In this document: one piece after another, positions 37,345-45,606 of the stretch
How the letters are laid out: every line of letters begins with the position of its first letter
How positions within the stretch are numbered: the stretch's first letter is position 1
Assembly: GCA_017429525.1 (NCBI GenBank)
Contig: JAFROT010000030.1
Coordinates: 49,776 to 113,775, forward strand
Direction of reading: 5' to 3'
From: Bacteroidaceae bacterium
GTDB taxonomy: Bacteria > Bacteroidota > Bacteroidia > Bacteroidales > Bacteroidaceae
Length of the DNA stretch: 64,000 bases
Notes under the pieces: model-generated
The model's database searches: none
What the model saw: only the letters and a program-made list of their open reading frames with translations
What the model was told of the DNA's origin: nothing
Made by a program: the position numbers and the translations under genes

Positions 37345-38814
37345 ATGGCAAGCAAGTTAGGACAAGCGGGCACGCAAGTGCAGACACAGACCCAGACGCT
37401 TACCCCGCAGCAACTGCTGGTAAGCCAACTGACGGAGATGCCCGTGGAAGCGCTCTACGAGCGCGTTGACCAGGAACTGAAAGAGAACGCTACGCTCGAG
37501 CGCGACACCCACGACGACGCCGACTTCGACGGCGTGGGCGAGGGCTCCAGCGAGAGCGAGAGCAGCGAGAGCACCTACGACCAGACGGCCGACTACAGCT
37601 CGCCCGACGACGTGCCCGACAACATCAACGGCAGCTCGAGGCCCGAGGCCACCGAGACGGTTGTCGGGGAGACGCTCTCGTTCTACGACCAACTGGAGGA
37701 GCAAATCGGCTTCTTCCACCTCAGCGAACACGAAGAGGAACTCATCCGCTACCTGATCGGCTCGCTCGACGACGACGGCCTGCTGCGCGTGCCGCTACAG
37801 CAGATTCAGGACGAGCTGGAAGTCTACCATAACATCGCGACATCGCAAGATGAACTGCAGCGCGTGCTGACCCTCCTCCAGAACTTCGAGCCCGCCGGAA
37901 TCGGTGCCCGCTCGCTGCAGGAATGTCTGCTCCTGCAGGTGCGCCACGCCGCCGACCACGACTCGCCCCTGAAGCGACAGCTGGAGCGCGTGCTGACCGA
38001 GCAGTTCACGAACCTGATGCAGAACCGATGGGACCGCATTCAGCGCGCTCTTCGCCTGCAGGACGACGAGGTCTCACGCCTGCAGCACGAAGTCCACCGC
38101 CTCAACCCGCGCCCCGGAAGCTCGATGGGCGAGGCACTGGGCAAGAACCTGCAGCAAATCACCCCCGACTTCATCGTAGAGACCGACCCCTACGGCCAAC
38201 TGACGATGACGCTCAACAACGGACGCGTGCCGCCACTACGCGTCAGCGACAGCGACCTCCAGTTCCTGCGCTCCTTCGAGGGGCGCGACGCGAAGACGCT
38301 CTCACGCACGGAGCGCGACGGCATCACCTACTTGCGCGACCGCGTCGAGAAAGCACAGAGTTTCATCGACGCCCTGCAGCAACGCCGGCAGACGCTCACG
38401 CTGACTATGCAAACCATCATGCGCATGCAACACGCTTTCTTCGAGAGCGGCGACGAGACGACGCTTCGCCCCATGACCCTCGAGGACGTAGCACGGCAGA
38501 CAGGACTTCACCTCTCCACCATCTCGCGCGTCAGCAACTCCAAATGGGTACAGACGCCCTACGGCATCTACCGCCTGCGATGGTTCTTCACGTCAGCGGC
38601 TAAACTCGGCGACGACGAGGTGAGCATACGGCGCATCAAAGCCGCCTTGCAGGAGGTCGTCGACAGCGAGGACAAGAGCCAGCCGCTCACCGACGACGCC
38701 CTCGCCCGCGAGCTGCAAGGACGTGGCTTCGAAGTGGCACGTCGGACCGTAGCTAAATACCGCGTAGCTATGGGGATTCCCGTAGCCAAGATGCGCAAGC
38801 GCAGGGAAGCTTGA
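37345..38814 (+). CDS. rpoN: RNA polymerase sigma-54 factor
   Basis: Alternative sigma factor needing ATP-driven activators. It has 489 residues: region I is Gln-rich (about 1-50, QTQTQTLTPQQLLVSQL), region II acidic (about 50-100), then the core-binding domain, and the C-terminal RpoN box present as ARRTVAKYRVAMGIP, close to the usual ARRTVAKYRE. The HTH segment VARQTGLHLSTISRVSNSK precedes it. No sigma-54 activator gene (AAA+ enhancer-binding protein) is in the window. A tract of GTTGAAA phrases (38811-38899) follows the stop. Confidence 0.96.
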   Translation: MASKLGQAGTQVQTQTQTLTPQQLLVSQLTEMPVEALYERVDQELKENATLERDTHDDADFDGVGEGSSESESSESTYDQTADYSSPDDVPDNINGSSRPEATETVVGETLSFYDQLEEQIGFFHLSEHEEELIRYLIGSLDDDGLLRVPLQQIQDELEVYHNIATSQDELQRVLTLLQNFEPAGIGARSLQECLLLQVRHAADHDSPLKRQLERVLTEQFTNLMQNRWDRIQRALRLQDDEVSRLQHEVHRLNPRPGSSMGEALGKNLQQITPDFIVETDPYGQLTMTLNNGRVPPLRVSDSDLQFLRSFEGRDAKTLSRTERDGITYLRDRVEKAQSFIDALQQRRQTLTLTMQTIMRMQHAFFESGDETTLRPMTLEDVARQTGLHLSTISRVSNSKWVQTPYGIYRLRWFFTSAAKLGDDEVSIRRIKAALQEVVDSEDKSQPLTDDALARELQGRGFEVARRTVAKYRVAMGIPVAKMRKRREA

Positions 38815-38899
38815 AAGTTGAAAGTTGAAAGTTGAAAAGTTGAAAGTTGAAAGTGAAAAGTTGAAAAGTTGAAAGTTGAAAAGTTGAAAGTGAAAGGTT
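38811..38899. repeat. AAGTTGAAAGTTGAA phrase tract
   Basis: Head-to-tail GTTGAAA/GTTGAAAA units. Related tracts, in either orientation, lie at 44250-44301, 47232-47276 and 56804-56912. Confidence 0.85.
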
Positions 38900-39013
38900 G
38901 GTTATAGACGTATCGGCGCTCTGCCAAAAAAGATGTCGGAACATCAAGAGGTGAAGATGCGCTTATATCGATGCCAAACCGATTCTTCTACATCCTAAAA
39001 ACCGGTTGTTAAC

Positions 39014-39628
39014 GTGAATAGAAAACTGCTCATCGCTGCCCGCTGGCTCTCCAGCATCTTCCGTCCCGAGTTCTTCCCGATGCTCGGGTTCATCGCCCTC
39101 TTCATGTTCACTTACATGAGCCTGCTGCCCTTGACGTTCAAGCTGATTGTCCTGTCGATGGTGCTGCTGGGTACGGTGCTGCTGCCGCGATGGACCATTC
39201 TCTTCTGGCGCAAGAACCAAGGCTGGGAGCGCCATCTGCTGCGCTGGCGCGAGCACCGTTACTTCCCTTACCTGATCTACCTGCTCTACTACGCGTTCAC
39301 GCTTCACCTGCTCCACCGCTTCCACCTCCCGCATTACATGTCGGGCATCCTCGTGGCATCGCTGCTCATCCAGGGGTGCTGCTTCCTCATCAACCTGAAA
39401 TGGAAAATCTCCATGCACGCAGCCGGAGCGGGCGGCGTCATCGGCGCCCTGCTGGCCTACAGCGCACTCTTCTCATTCAACCCCGTAGGCTGGCTGTGCA
39501 TCAGCATCCTGCTCTCAGGGCTCGTAGGCAGCAGTCGCATGCTGCTGCGTCAGCACTCGCTCTGGCAAGTGCTCGCCGGGACGGCTGTCGGCATCGTCTG
39601 CAGCTTCGCAGGCATCATCTTTTACTGA
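39014..39628 (+). CDS. PAP2-like (phosphatidic acid phosphatase type 2 related) membrane protein
   Basis: A 204-residue protein with about six membrane helices. The segment KWKISMHAAGAGGVIGALL and, later, SRMLLRQHSLWQVLAGTAVG match the spacing of PAP2 motifs C2 (SGH-like) and C3 (SRx5Hx3D), but the Ser-Gly-His is degenerate (ISMH) and the final Asp is Gln, so phosphatase activity is uncertain. The start codon is GTG 39014. It lies downstream of rpoN and upstream of the metK promoter. Lipid phosphate phosphatase or a non-catalytic relative are the two options. Confidence 0.75.
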   Translation: MNRKLLIAARWLSSIFRPEFFPMLGFIALFMFTYMSLLPLTFKLIVLSMVLLGTVLLPRWTILFWRKNQGWERHLLRWREHRYFPYLIYLLYYAFTLHLLHRFHLPHYMSGILVASLLIQGCCFLINLKWKISMHAAGAGGVIGALLAYSALFSFNPVGWLCISILLSGLVGSSRMLLRQHSLWQVLAGTAVGIVCSFAGIIFY

Positions 39629-39687
39629 AAAAAGGCCATTGCCTCACTTTTTTCCGCAAAAAACATAGGCAACTCACAACTTTTTTG

Positions 39688-39695
39688 TACCTTTG
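39688..39695 (+). promoter_or_regulatory. Bacteroidetes -7 box (TACCTTTG) for metK
   Basis: A perfect consensus, preceded by a T run, giving a leader of about 145 nt before metK. Confidence 0.75.
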
Positions 39696-39710
39696 CGCCC
39701 GAATTTCAAT

Positions 39711-39765
39711 GTGGATAGATTTGGGCTGCTTGCAACCACAGTAAAAAATGCTAAAAGAACAACCC
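39711..39765 (+). promoter_or_regulatory. Possible SAM-II-like riboswitch in the metK leader
   Basis: GTGG (39711-39714) can pair with CCAC (39736-39739), and the enclosed and following bases include GATTT, TTGCAA, GTAAAAAATGCTAAAAG, close to conserved parts of the SAM-II class (GATTTAA, TTGCAAGC, TAAATGTAGCTAAAAA). The gene product makes SAM, so feedback control fits. The second pseudoknot helix is weak when drawn by hand, so this is a candidate only. A covariance search with the SAM-II model (Rfam SAM_alpha) would decide it. Confidence 0.42.
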
Positions 39766-39840
39766 TCGAGGTTGATGCATTCTCATCCCAATGATATCCC
39801 ATTCAAGATTTAATGTTTAACACTTAAATTTCAATTAAGA

Positions 39841-41130
39841 ATGGGTTATTTGTTTACCTCAGAATCAGTTAGTGAAGGCCATCCCGACAAAGTGGCCGAC
39901 CAGATCAGCGACGCCGTGTTGGACAACCTGCTTGCCTTCGACCCACAGTCGAAGGTGGCCTGCGAGACGCTTGTCACGACGGGGCAGGTGGTGCTCGCCG
40001 GCGAAGTGAAGAGCGACGCCTACGTGGACCTGGCCGAGATCGCTCGCGAGACGATTCGCCGTATCGGCTACACGAAAGGCGAGTACATGTTCGAGGCCAA
40101 CTCGTGCGGCGTCTTCTCGTCCATCCACGAGCAGAGTCCCGACATCAACCGAGGCGTAGAACGCGGCGATCCGATGTCACAGGGCGCTGGCGATCAAGGC
40201 ATGATGTTCGGCTATGCGAGCGTCGAGACCGAGAACTACATGCCTCTGGCTCTTGACCTCTCTCACCGCATCCTGCGCACGCTGGCCGACATCCGTCGCG
40301 AAGGCCAGGAGATGACCTACCTCCGCCCCGACGCCAAGAGCCAGGTGACCATCGAATATGGCGACGACGGACGCCCCGCGCGCGTCGACACCATCGTAGT
40401 CTCAACCCAGCACGACGATTTCATCCAGCCCTTAGACGGCGACCAAGAGCGGGCCGACCAGCAGATGCTTGCCCAGATCCGCCGCGACGTCAAGGAGATA
40501 CTGATGCCGCGCGTCATCGAGAGCATCAACGACGCGAAAGTGCGCGCCCTCTTCGACGAGCACATCAAGTACTTCGTCAATCCCACTGGCAAGTTCGTCA
40601 TCGGCGGCCCCCACGGCGACACAGGCCTCACGGGGCGCAAAATCATCGTCGACACCTACGGCGGCAAGGGCGCACACGGAGGCGGCGCGTTCTCGGGCAA
40701 AGACCCCTCCAAGGTGGATCGCTCTGCCGCCTATGCCGCTCGTCATATCGCCAAGAACATGGTGGCCGCAGGCATTGCCGACGAGATGCTCGTGCAACTA
40801 TCCTACGCAATTGGCGTTGCTGAACCCGTCAGCATCTACGTCAACACCTTCGGCAAGAGCCGTCTCGACATCAGTGACGGAGCCATCGCACGCAAGATCA
40901 AGGACCTCTTCGACCTGCGGCCACGCGCCATCGAGGATCGGCTCAAGCTGCGCGCTCCCATCTACGAGGAGACTGCTGCCTACGGCCATATGGGCCGTGA
41001 ACCCCGCTGCGTGACCAAGACCTTCTACAGCCACAACGGCAAGCCCGTGAGCATCGAGGTCGAGCTCTTCACGTGGGAGAAGCTGGATTACGTGGACCGC
41101 ATCCGCGAGGCGTTCGGACTGAAGAGCTGA
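39841..41130 (+). CDS. metK: S-adenosylmethionine synthetase
   Basis: Makes SAM from ATP and methionine. It has 429 residues, somewhat longer than the about 385 of E. coli MetK, as in other Bacteroidetes. [16 protein letters not shown] is at the N-terminus, the P-loop-like [19 protein letters not shown] and the segment [21 protein letters not shown] are diagnostic (the last shortened here only in description). It has its own promoter and a long leader that may bind SAM. The users of SAM in this window include queA, miaB and, indirectly, methyltransferases elsewhere. Confidence 0.97.
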   Translation: MGYLFTSESVSEGHPDKVADQISDAVLDNLLAFDPQSKVACETLVTTGQVVLAGEVKSDAYVDLAEIARETIRRIGYTKGEYMFEANSCGVFSSIHEQSPDINRGVERGDPMSQGAGDQGMMFGYASVETENYMPLALDLSHRILRTLADIRREGQEMTYLRPDAKSQVTIEYGDDGRPARVDTIVVSTQHDDFIQPLDGDQERADQQMLAQIRRDVKEILMPRVIESINDAKVRALFDEHIKYFVNPTGKFVIGGPHGDTGLTGRKIIVDTYGGKGAHGGGAFSGKDPSKVDRSAAYAARHIAKNMVAAGIADEMLVQLSYAIGVAEPVSIYVNTFGKSRLDISDGAIARKIKDLFDLRPRAIEDRLKLRAPIYEETAAYGHMGREPRCVTKTFYSHNGKPVSIEVELFTWEKLDYVDRIREAFGLKS

Positions 41131-41133
41131 CGA

Positions 41134-41246
41134 ATCGTTTACGTTTACGTTTTCGTTTAAATAGTTATCGTTATCGTTCTCGTTCTCGTCTACGTTTAAA
41201 TAGTTTACGTTTTCGTTATCGTTTTCGTTTAAATAGTTTTCGTTGA
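41134..41246. repeat. CGTTnn hexamer tract with TTTAAATAGTT breaks, copy 2
   Basis: Units such as CGTTTACGTTTTCGTTATCG run for about 110 bp, broken by TTTAAATAGTT three times. It is followed by a CTTTGCA..GCAAAGCG family copy at 41250-41305. No gene in this spacer. Confidence 0.85.
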
Positions 41247-41325
41247 CGGATTCTTTGCAAGCAAAGCGCGCAGAGCGCGGGCGGACGAGTCGCTAATTGA
41301 TAAGCTGAAAGTTGAAGGCTGAAAT

Positions 41326-41901
41326 ATGAAAGTAGCTGTCTATTGTGCTTCGAGCACGAAGATTCACGAAGAGTTCTTCGCTGCCGCTCGCGCCTTAGGT
41401 CAAGGGCTTGGCGAGCGGGGCATCGGCATCGTCAACGGTGCCGGGAATATGGGTCTCATGGCCGCTTCAGCCGATGCCTGCCTCGCAGCAGGCGGTGAAG
41501 TGACGGGCGTGATTCCCACCTTTATGATAGAGCAGGACTGGCACCACAAGGGCCTCACCCAACTCATTGTGACGCGCGACATGCACGAGCGCAAGCAGAC
41601 CATTGCCAGCCTCTCCGACGGCTGCATCGCCCTGCCAGGCGGATGCGGGACGCTCGAGGAACTGATGGAAGTCATCACCTGGAAACAGCTGGGCCTCTAC
41701 CTGAAGCCCATCGTCATCCTCAACACACGCGGCTACTACGACCCGCTGCTCCTGCAGCTTCAGCGAGGCATTGATGAGCACTTCATGGGACCGCGCCACG
41801 CCGACATCTGGCGCGTAACCCAGACGCCCGAGGAGGCCATTGACCTCGTGCTCTCCACTCCCCTCTGGGACGCCAGCGTTCGCAAGTTCGCCGCCATCTG
41901 A
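41326..41901 (+). CDS. LOG family protein (nucleoside 5'-monophosphate phosphoribohydrolase-like)
   Basis: A 191-residue soluble Rossmann-type protein. The LOG signature PGGCGTLEELMEV (usual form PGGxGTxxE) and the upstream NGAGNMGLMA phosphate-binding segment are visible. Characterised members release a free base from cytokinin riboside or purine monophosphates; the bacterial role is often nucleotide salvage. It lies 14 nt before the DUF4271 gene, so both may share a transcript. Confidence 0.92.
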   Translation: MKVAVYCASSTKIHEEFFAAARALGQGLGERGIGIVNGAGNMGLMAASADACLAAGGEVTGVIPTFMIEQDWHHKGLTQLIVTRDMHERKQTIASLSDGCIALPGGCGTLEELMEVITWKQLGLYLKPIVILNTRGYYDPLLLQLQRGIDEHFMGPRHADIWRVTQTPEEAIDLVLSTPLWDASVRKFAAI

Positions 41902-41915
41902 AACGCAGAACGACA

Positions 41916-42947
41916 ATGATACAGGATACCATCACCGTAGCACCACCCGTCGAGCCCGTCGAGGAGATCGTAGCCGAGCATCCTGCACCGACCGTAGCGC
42001 CAGCCTCCAAGAGCGTCGACTCCATCGGACGGGCTGACACGGTGAAGAGTGCCGCCCCGTCGGTCGTCCATCGCCCGTCGGCCGCCGACTCCTTAGCCAT
42101 AGAAGAAGTTTCCAAAGCGCCGACCGACGACGATGCAACCCCCGCCCTGCCCGATTCGTTGCCCCTGCTCTACCTGAGTACGGCAGGGCGCGACAGCCTT
42201 ATGGCCCGCGACAGCCTGCTCTTCGCCGACAAGGACTGCACCTCCGCCTTTGGCATGAACGCCCAGCGGCTGCCCTTCGCCCTTCATCGCAACGACGGCG
42301 TCACGGCCGTGCTCCTCTGCTGTTTCGTCCTCACCATGATGATCATTCGCAATCGTCAGCGCAAGCTGGGGCAGCAGCTGCGGAATTTCTTCCCCCCCGC
42401 CCACAAGGCCGTCGTGCAGCCCAACGAGATCGAGGGGCTCGAGCCTACCCACCTCTTCCTGGGCTTGCAGCTGAGCCTGCTCGTGGCCTTGCTCTTCTAT
42501 TCCTACGCACAAGCCTGCCTGCCCCTGCACGCCATCACGTTCAACCACCTTATCCTCTTGGGCGTCTACGCCCTCGTCACATTCTTGATGCTGGTGGCCA
42601 AGCAATGCCTCTACTCCTTCGTCCATTCCGTCTTCTTCACGTCCTCACAACGCCGTCAGTGGTATCGCGACGCCTCACTCCTTTTTGCCATTGAGAGCCT
42701 CCTCCTCTTCCCGCTGGCACTGCTCTCCGTCTACTTCGATTTGCCCTATCAAACGGCTGGATTATTACTGCTGTTTTTGTTACTTTTTGTCAAAATTCTA
42801 TTTCTTTTTAAGTGTTTCGATGCGTTTTTCGCAAAATTCTATGGCGTTTTGCATTTATTTGCGTACCTTTGCGCGCTCGAAATCGCGCCAATCGTTCTTC
42901 TATGGACGATTTTAGTCGAATTAACACATACACTGACAGAAATTTAA
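41916..42947 (+). CDS. DUF4271 membrane protein
   Basis: A 343-residue protein: a Pro/Val/Glu-rich, low-complexity N-terminus (about 1-85), then about seven membrane helices (from about 125). The helical part and its position directly before hemD fit the Bacteroidetes family DUF4271, whose function is unknown. The last about 70 codons are markedly AT-rich compared with the rest and contain a TACCTTTG promoter for hemD, so the end of this gene doubles as a regulatory region. Confidence 0.85.
   Translation: MIQDTITVAPPVEPVEEIVAEHPAPTVAPASKSVDSIGRADTVKSAAPSVVHRPSAADSLAIEEVSKAPTDDDATPALPDSLPLLYLSTAGRDSLMARDSLLFADKDCTSAFGMNAQRLPFALHRNDGVTAVLLCCFVLTMMIIRNRQRKLGQQLRNFFPPAHKAVVQPNEIEGLEPTHLFLGLQLSLLVALLFYSYAQACLPLHAITFNHLILLGVYALVTFLMLVAKQCLYSFVHSVFFTSSQRRQWYRDASLLFAIESLLLFPLALLSVYFDLPYQTAGLLLLFLLLFVKILFLFKCFDAFFAKFYGVLHLFAYLCALEIAPIVLLWTILVELTHTLTEI
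42864..42871 (+). promoter_or_regulatory. Internal promoter (TACCTTTG) for hemD inside the DUF4271 gene
   Basis: A perfect -7 box within codons of the upstream gene, in a local AT-rich stretch (about 42745-42865), 87 nt before the hemD ATG. Confidence 0.65.
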
Positions 42948-42957
42948 GAATAGCAAG

Positions 42958-43848
42958 ATGATTAAGAAGATTCTGGTTTCACAACCTAAGCCCTCTTCCG
43001 AAAAGTCACCCTATTTTGACATTGCCGCCAGGCATCAAGTAGAATTCGTCTTTCGTCCCTTTATCAAGGTAGAAGGACTCACAGCCAAAGAATTCCGTGC
43101 ACAGAAGATCTCGCTCTCGGACTTCACGGCCATCGTTTTCACCTCCCGTCATGCCATCGACCACTTCTTCCAGCTGGCAAAGGAGTTGCGCTTCCCCATC
43201 CCCGAGGATCTGAAGTATTTCTGCATCACCGAGCAGGTGGCCCTCTACATCCAGAAATACGTGCAGTACCGCAAGCGCAAGATCTTCTTCGGCGAGACGG
43301 GCAAGATTGCCGACCTCGTCCCCATCATGGCCAAGCACAAGACCGAGCGCTATTTTGTGCCACAGAGCGATGTCCACAACGAGGAGTTCAGCAATCTCCT
43401 CGATGCACGCAAGCTGCATCACGTCGAGGGCGTTATGTATCGCACCGTTCCCAACGACTTCGCCACCGACGAACCCTTCGACTACGACATGCTCGTCTTC
43501 TTCAGCCCCAGCGGAGTACAAAGCCTGCTGAAGAATTTCCCCAAGTTCGAGCAGGGAAATATAGCCATCGCCACCTTCGGACCCGCCACCGCCAAGTCCG
43601 TGCGCGATGCAGGCATGCGCCTCGATCTCGAGGCACCGACACCTCAGTACCCCAGCATCACCGCTGCCCTCAACGCCTACATCGGCGAGGCGAACAAGCG
43701 CGAAGCTGAAGAGCTGAAGAAGAAAGAGGCGACAACGGCCAAGAAGACTGCCGCCACCAAGAAACCAGCCGCCAAGAAGTCCACCACGGCGAAAGCGGCT
43801 ACCACCAAGCGCACAACGTCACGCCCCAAGACCGACGACAACGAATAA
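42958..43848 (+). CDS. hemD: Uroporphyrinogen-III synthase family protein with Lys/Ala-rich tail
   Basis: A 296-residue protein. Residues about 1-245 match the HemD fold of Bacteroidetes (opening IKKILVSQPKPS, then VFTSRHAIDHFF and FFSPSGVQSLLKNFP), which cyclises hydroxymethylbilane in haem synthesis; in Bacteroidetes that lack full haem synthesis the role may differ. The last about 50 residues form a histone H1-like tail rich in Lys, Ala and Thr (KKTAATKKPAAKKSTTAK), absent from ordinary HemD and possibly nucleic-acid binding. The end overlaps the reading frame of rnpA. Confidence 0.88.
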   Translation: MIKKILVSQPKPSSEKSPYFDIAARHQVEFVFRPFIKVEGLTAKEFRAQKISLSDFTAIVFTSRHAIDHFFQLAKELRFPIPEDLKYFCITEQVALYIQKYVQYRKRKIFFGETGKIADLVPIMAKHKTERYFVPQSDVHNEEFSNLLDARKLHHVEGVMYRTVPNDFATDEPFDYDMLVFFSPSGVQSLLKNFPKFEQGNIAIATFGPATAKSVRDAGMRLDLEAPTPQYPSITAALNAYIGEANKREAEELKKKEATTAKKTAATKKPAAKKSTTAKAATTKRTTSRPKTDDNE

Positions 43849-44203
43849 GTCCTTTCCAAAGCAGCAGCGCCTCTGTAGCCGCAAGGCCATCGAGGCGCTT
43901 TTTGCAGCCGGGAGCCACTCGCTCTCGGCCTACCCCCTGCGTGTCATCTTCCGCGAGCACACCGACAGCCTGCGCGTGATGACGTCTGTCAGCAAACGCC
44001 ACTTCAAGCATGCCGTCGACCGCAATCGAGCCAAGCGCCAGATCCGTGAAGCCTGGCGCCTGAACCGCGACATCCTCCCACCCACGACAGCCCCTATGGA
44101 CATCGCCTTCGTCTGGCTGTCCGACCAGCCACAACCCTCCGAACTCGTTCAGCGAAAGATGAAGAAACTCCTGCATCGCATTGATGAACAAGTGAACGCC
44201 TGA
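43841..44203 (+). CDS. rnpA: Ribonuclease P protein component, start codon not canonical
   Basis: Protein cofactor of RNase P, which trims tRNA 5' ends. The diagnostic part is VSKRHFKHAVDRNRAKRQIREAWR. Reading upstream in the same frame gives a complete N-terminus (NKSFPKQQRLCSRKAIEALF), exactly as expected for the family, but no ATG, GTG or TTG occurs before GTG 43976, which would delete about 45 residues including the first strand. The frame is open back to 43718, inside hemD. The start given here (ACG 43841) is a guess; ACG 43835, re-initiation at the hemD stop (43846-43848) or a frameshift from hemD are alternatives, as is a sequence error. Confidence 0.8.
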   Translation, partial: TNKSFPKQQRLCSRKAIEALFAAGSHSLSAYPLRVIFREHTDSLRVMTSVSKRHFKHAVDRNRAKRQIREAWRLNRDILPPTTAPMDIAFVWLSDQPQPSELVQRKMKKLLHRIDEQVNA

Positions 44204-44314
44204 TCCCCTCACCTCCCCCTTTCCCTCACTGCCTCAAAAGTAAATCTTATTTCAACTTTCAACTCTCAACTTTCCACTTTCAACTTTCAACTTTCAACTC
44301 CCTCCCCCTTCCCC

Positions 44315-44542
44315 GTGCTCCGTCGACTGCTCATCCTGCCCATCCGTTTCTATCAGCGGTTCATCTCGCCACTGACGCCCCCCTCATGCCGATTCACGCC
44401 GACCTGTTCCAACTACGCCATTCAGGCCATCGAGAAGCACGGCCCCGTCAAGGGACTCTATTTGGCCGTGCGGCGCATCCTTCGTTGTCATCCTTGGGGC
44501 GGGCACGGCTACGACCCCGTACCCGACGAGTTCCACTTCTGA
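44315..44542 (+). CDS. yidD: Membrane protein insertion efficiency factor YidD
   Basis: A 75-residue amphipathic membrane-associated protein that helps YidC-dependent insertion. The three-Cys signature [19 protein letters not shown] and the end [14 protein letters not shown] are diagnostic. The start is GTG 44315, just after a tract of AACTTTC phrases (44250-44301). The order rnpA-yidD is conserved widely in bacteria. Confidence 0.95.
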   Translation: MLRRLLILPIRFYQRFISPLTPPSCRFTPTCSNYAIQAIEKHGPVKGLYLAVRRILRCHPWGGHGYDPVPDEFHF

Positions 44543-44607
44543 GCCAGCCCCAACGGCGACGGCCCTCTCGCCAGCATCACTTACCCCCCCCCTAAACGCT
44601 TACCCCC

Positions 44608-45261
44608 ATTATCCCGTACCTCAACTTCCATACCCACTGTCCGCCCGCCCCTGACGAGTGCACGCCCCCCTCTTTCGGGCTGCATCCGTGGCACCTGCCA
44701 TCCGCCGACCGGCTGGCCTACGAACTGGAGGCGCTGGAGCGGCAGCTGCTCCGTTCCGCAGCCGATGCCCCCATGCCCGACGACGAGCCCCCGCTCAGCC
44801 CCGACCACGCGTCAGCCATCCCCTGCCGCCCGTTCGTCGGCGAGTGCGGCCTCGACCGCCTCTGCGCCACGCCCTACGACCTCCAGCTCGCAGCCTTCGA
44901 CGCCCAGATCCGGCTGAGCGAACGCCTCGCCCGTCCCCTCGTCATCCACTGCGTGCGCGCCATCGACGACGTCCTGCGCCTGCACCGCGGTGCGCGGCAA
45001 CCCTGGATCCTTCATGGCTTCCGCGGCAAGCCGCAGCAACTTCGGCAACTGCTCGACAACGGCCTCTACGTCAGCTTCGGACTGCGCTTCAACGCCGAGA
45101 GCCTGCGCCAATGCCCGCCCCAGCGCCTCTTCCTCGAGACCGACGACACGCCCTCACCCATTGCAACCCTCTACGAGCAGGCTGCCGCCCTCCTCGGCAC
45201 CACACCCACAGCCCTGAACCGACAATGCTGGAGCAACCTCCGTTTGCTACAAAACGCCTGA
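44608..45261 (+). CDS. TatD family metal-dependent hydrolase, start codon not canonical
   Basis: Metal-dependent nuclease-like hydrolase. The frame contains all family motifs in order: NFHTHC (the HxH metal pair), GLHPWHL, GECGLDR (metal Glu), VIHCVRA (His), LHGFRG (His) and LETDDTP (Asp). The first ATG, 44773, falls after the HxH and HPW motifs, so it cannot be the start. Between the in-frame stop at 44593-44595 and the first motif there is no ATG, GTG or TTG; ATT 44608 is given as a placeholder. A run of nine C lies just upstream (44584-44592), where a sequencing or slippage indel would change the frame. About 218 residues, slightly shorter than usual. Confidence 0.78.
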   Translation: MIPYLNFHTHCPPAPDECTPPSFGLHPWHLPSADRLAYELEALERQLLRSAADAPMPDDEPPLSPDHASAIPCRPFVGECGLDRLCATPYDLQLAAFDAQIRLSERLARPLVIHCVRAIDDVLRLHRGARQPWILHGFRGKPQQLRQLLDNGLYVSFGLRFNAESLRQCPPQRLFLETDDTPSPIATLYEQAAALLGTTPTALNRQCWSNLRLLQNA

Positions 45262-45331
45262 GCTTTCAACAAAAAAGGAGATTGCACGCAAAAAGTTTTG
45301 CCTCAGGCAGCTATCGTTCAAAGATTTTAAC

Positions 45332-45339
45332 TACCTTTG
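45332..45339 (+). promoter_or_regulatory. Bacteroidetes -7 box (TACCTTTG) for the CoA-transferase
   Basis: A perfect consensus giving a leader of about 260 nt that contains a CTTTGCA-family repeat (45388-45432) and a CGTTnn tract (45445-45556) before the ATG at 45607. Confidence 0.65.
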
Positions 45340-45444
45340 CAGCCGCAAAACCCTCCGCACCGCAAGAACCAAGCCTCCGGCCAAGTCCTTTGCAGCGCAA
45401 AGCGAGCATAGCTCGAGCTAACGAGCTGACAAACTGCTTGCAGC

Positions 45445-45556
45445 TGACGAATCGTCTTCGTTTACGTTTTCGTTATCGTCTACGTTTAAATAGTTTTCGT
45501 TTTCGTTATCGTCTACGTTTAAATAGTTTTCGTTTTCGTTATCGTTTTCGTTAAAC
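45445..45556. repeat. CGTTnn hexamer tract, copy 3
   Basis: Same phrase as 41134-41246 (CGTCTACGTTTAAATAGTTT repeated), here inside the leader of the CoA-transferase gene. Confidence 0.85.
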
Positions 45557-45606
45557 TCGTTTTCTCCGCCTTTTCATTCAAACATCAAACATCATAAACT
45601 TCACAC

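Noticed and set aside
44315-44595. Second small ORF (44386-44595) overlapping yidD
   Set aside because: It is an out-of-frame shadow; YidD has the diagnostic Cys motif and length.
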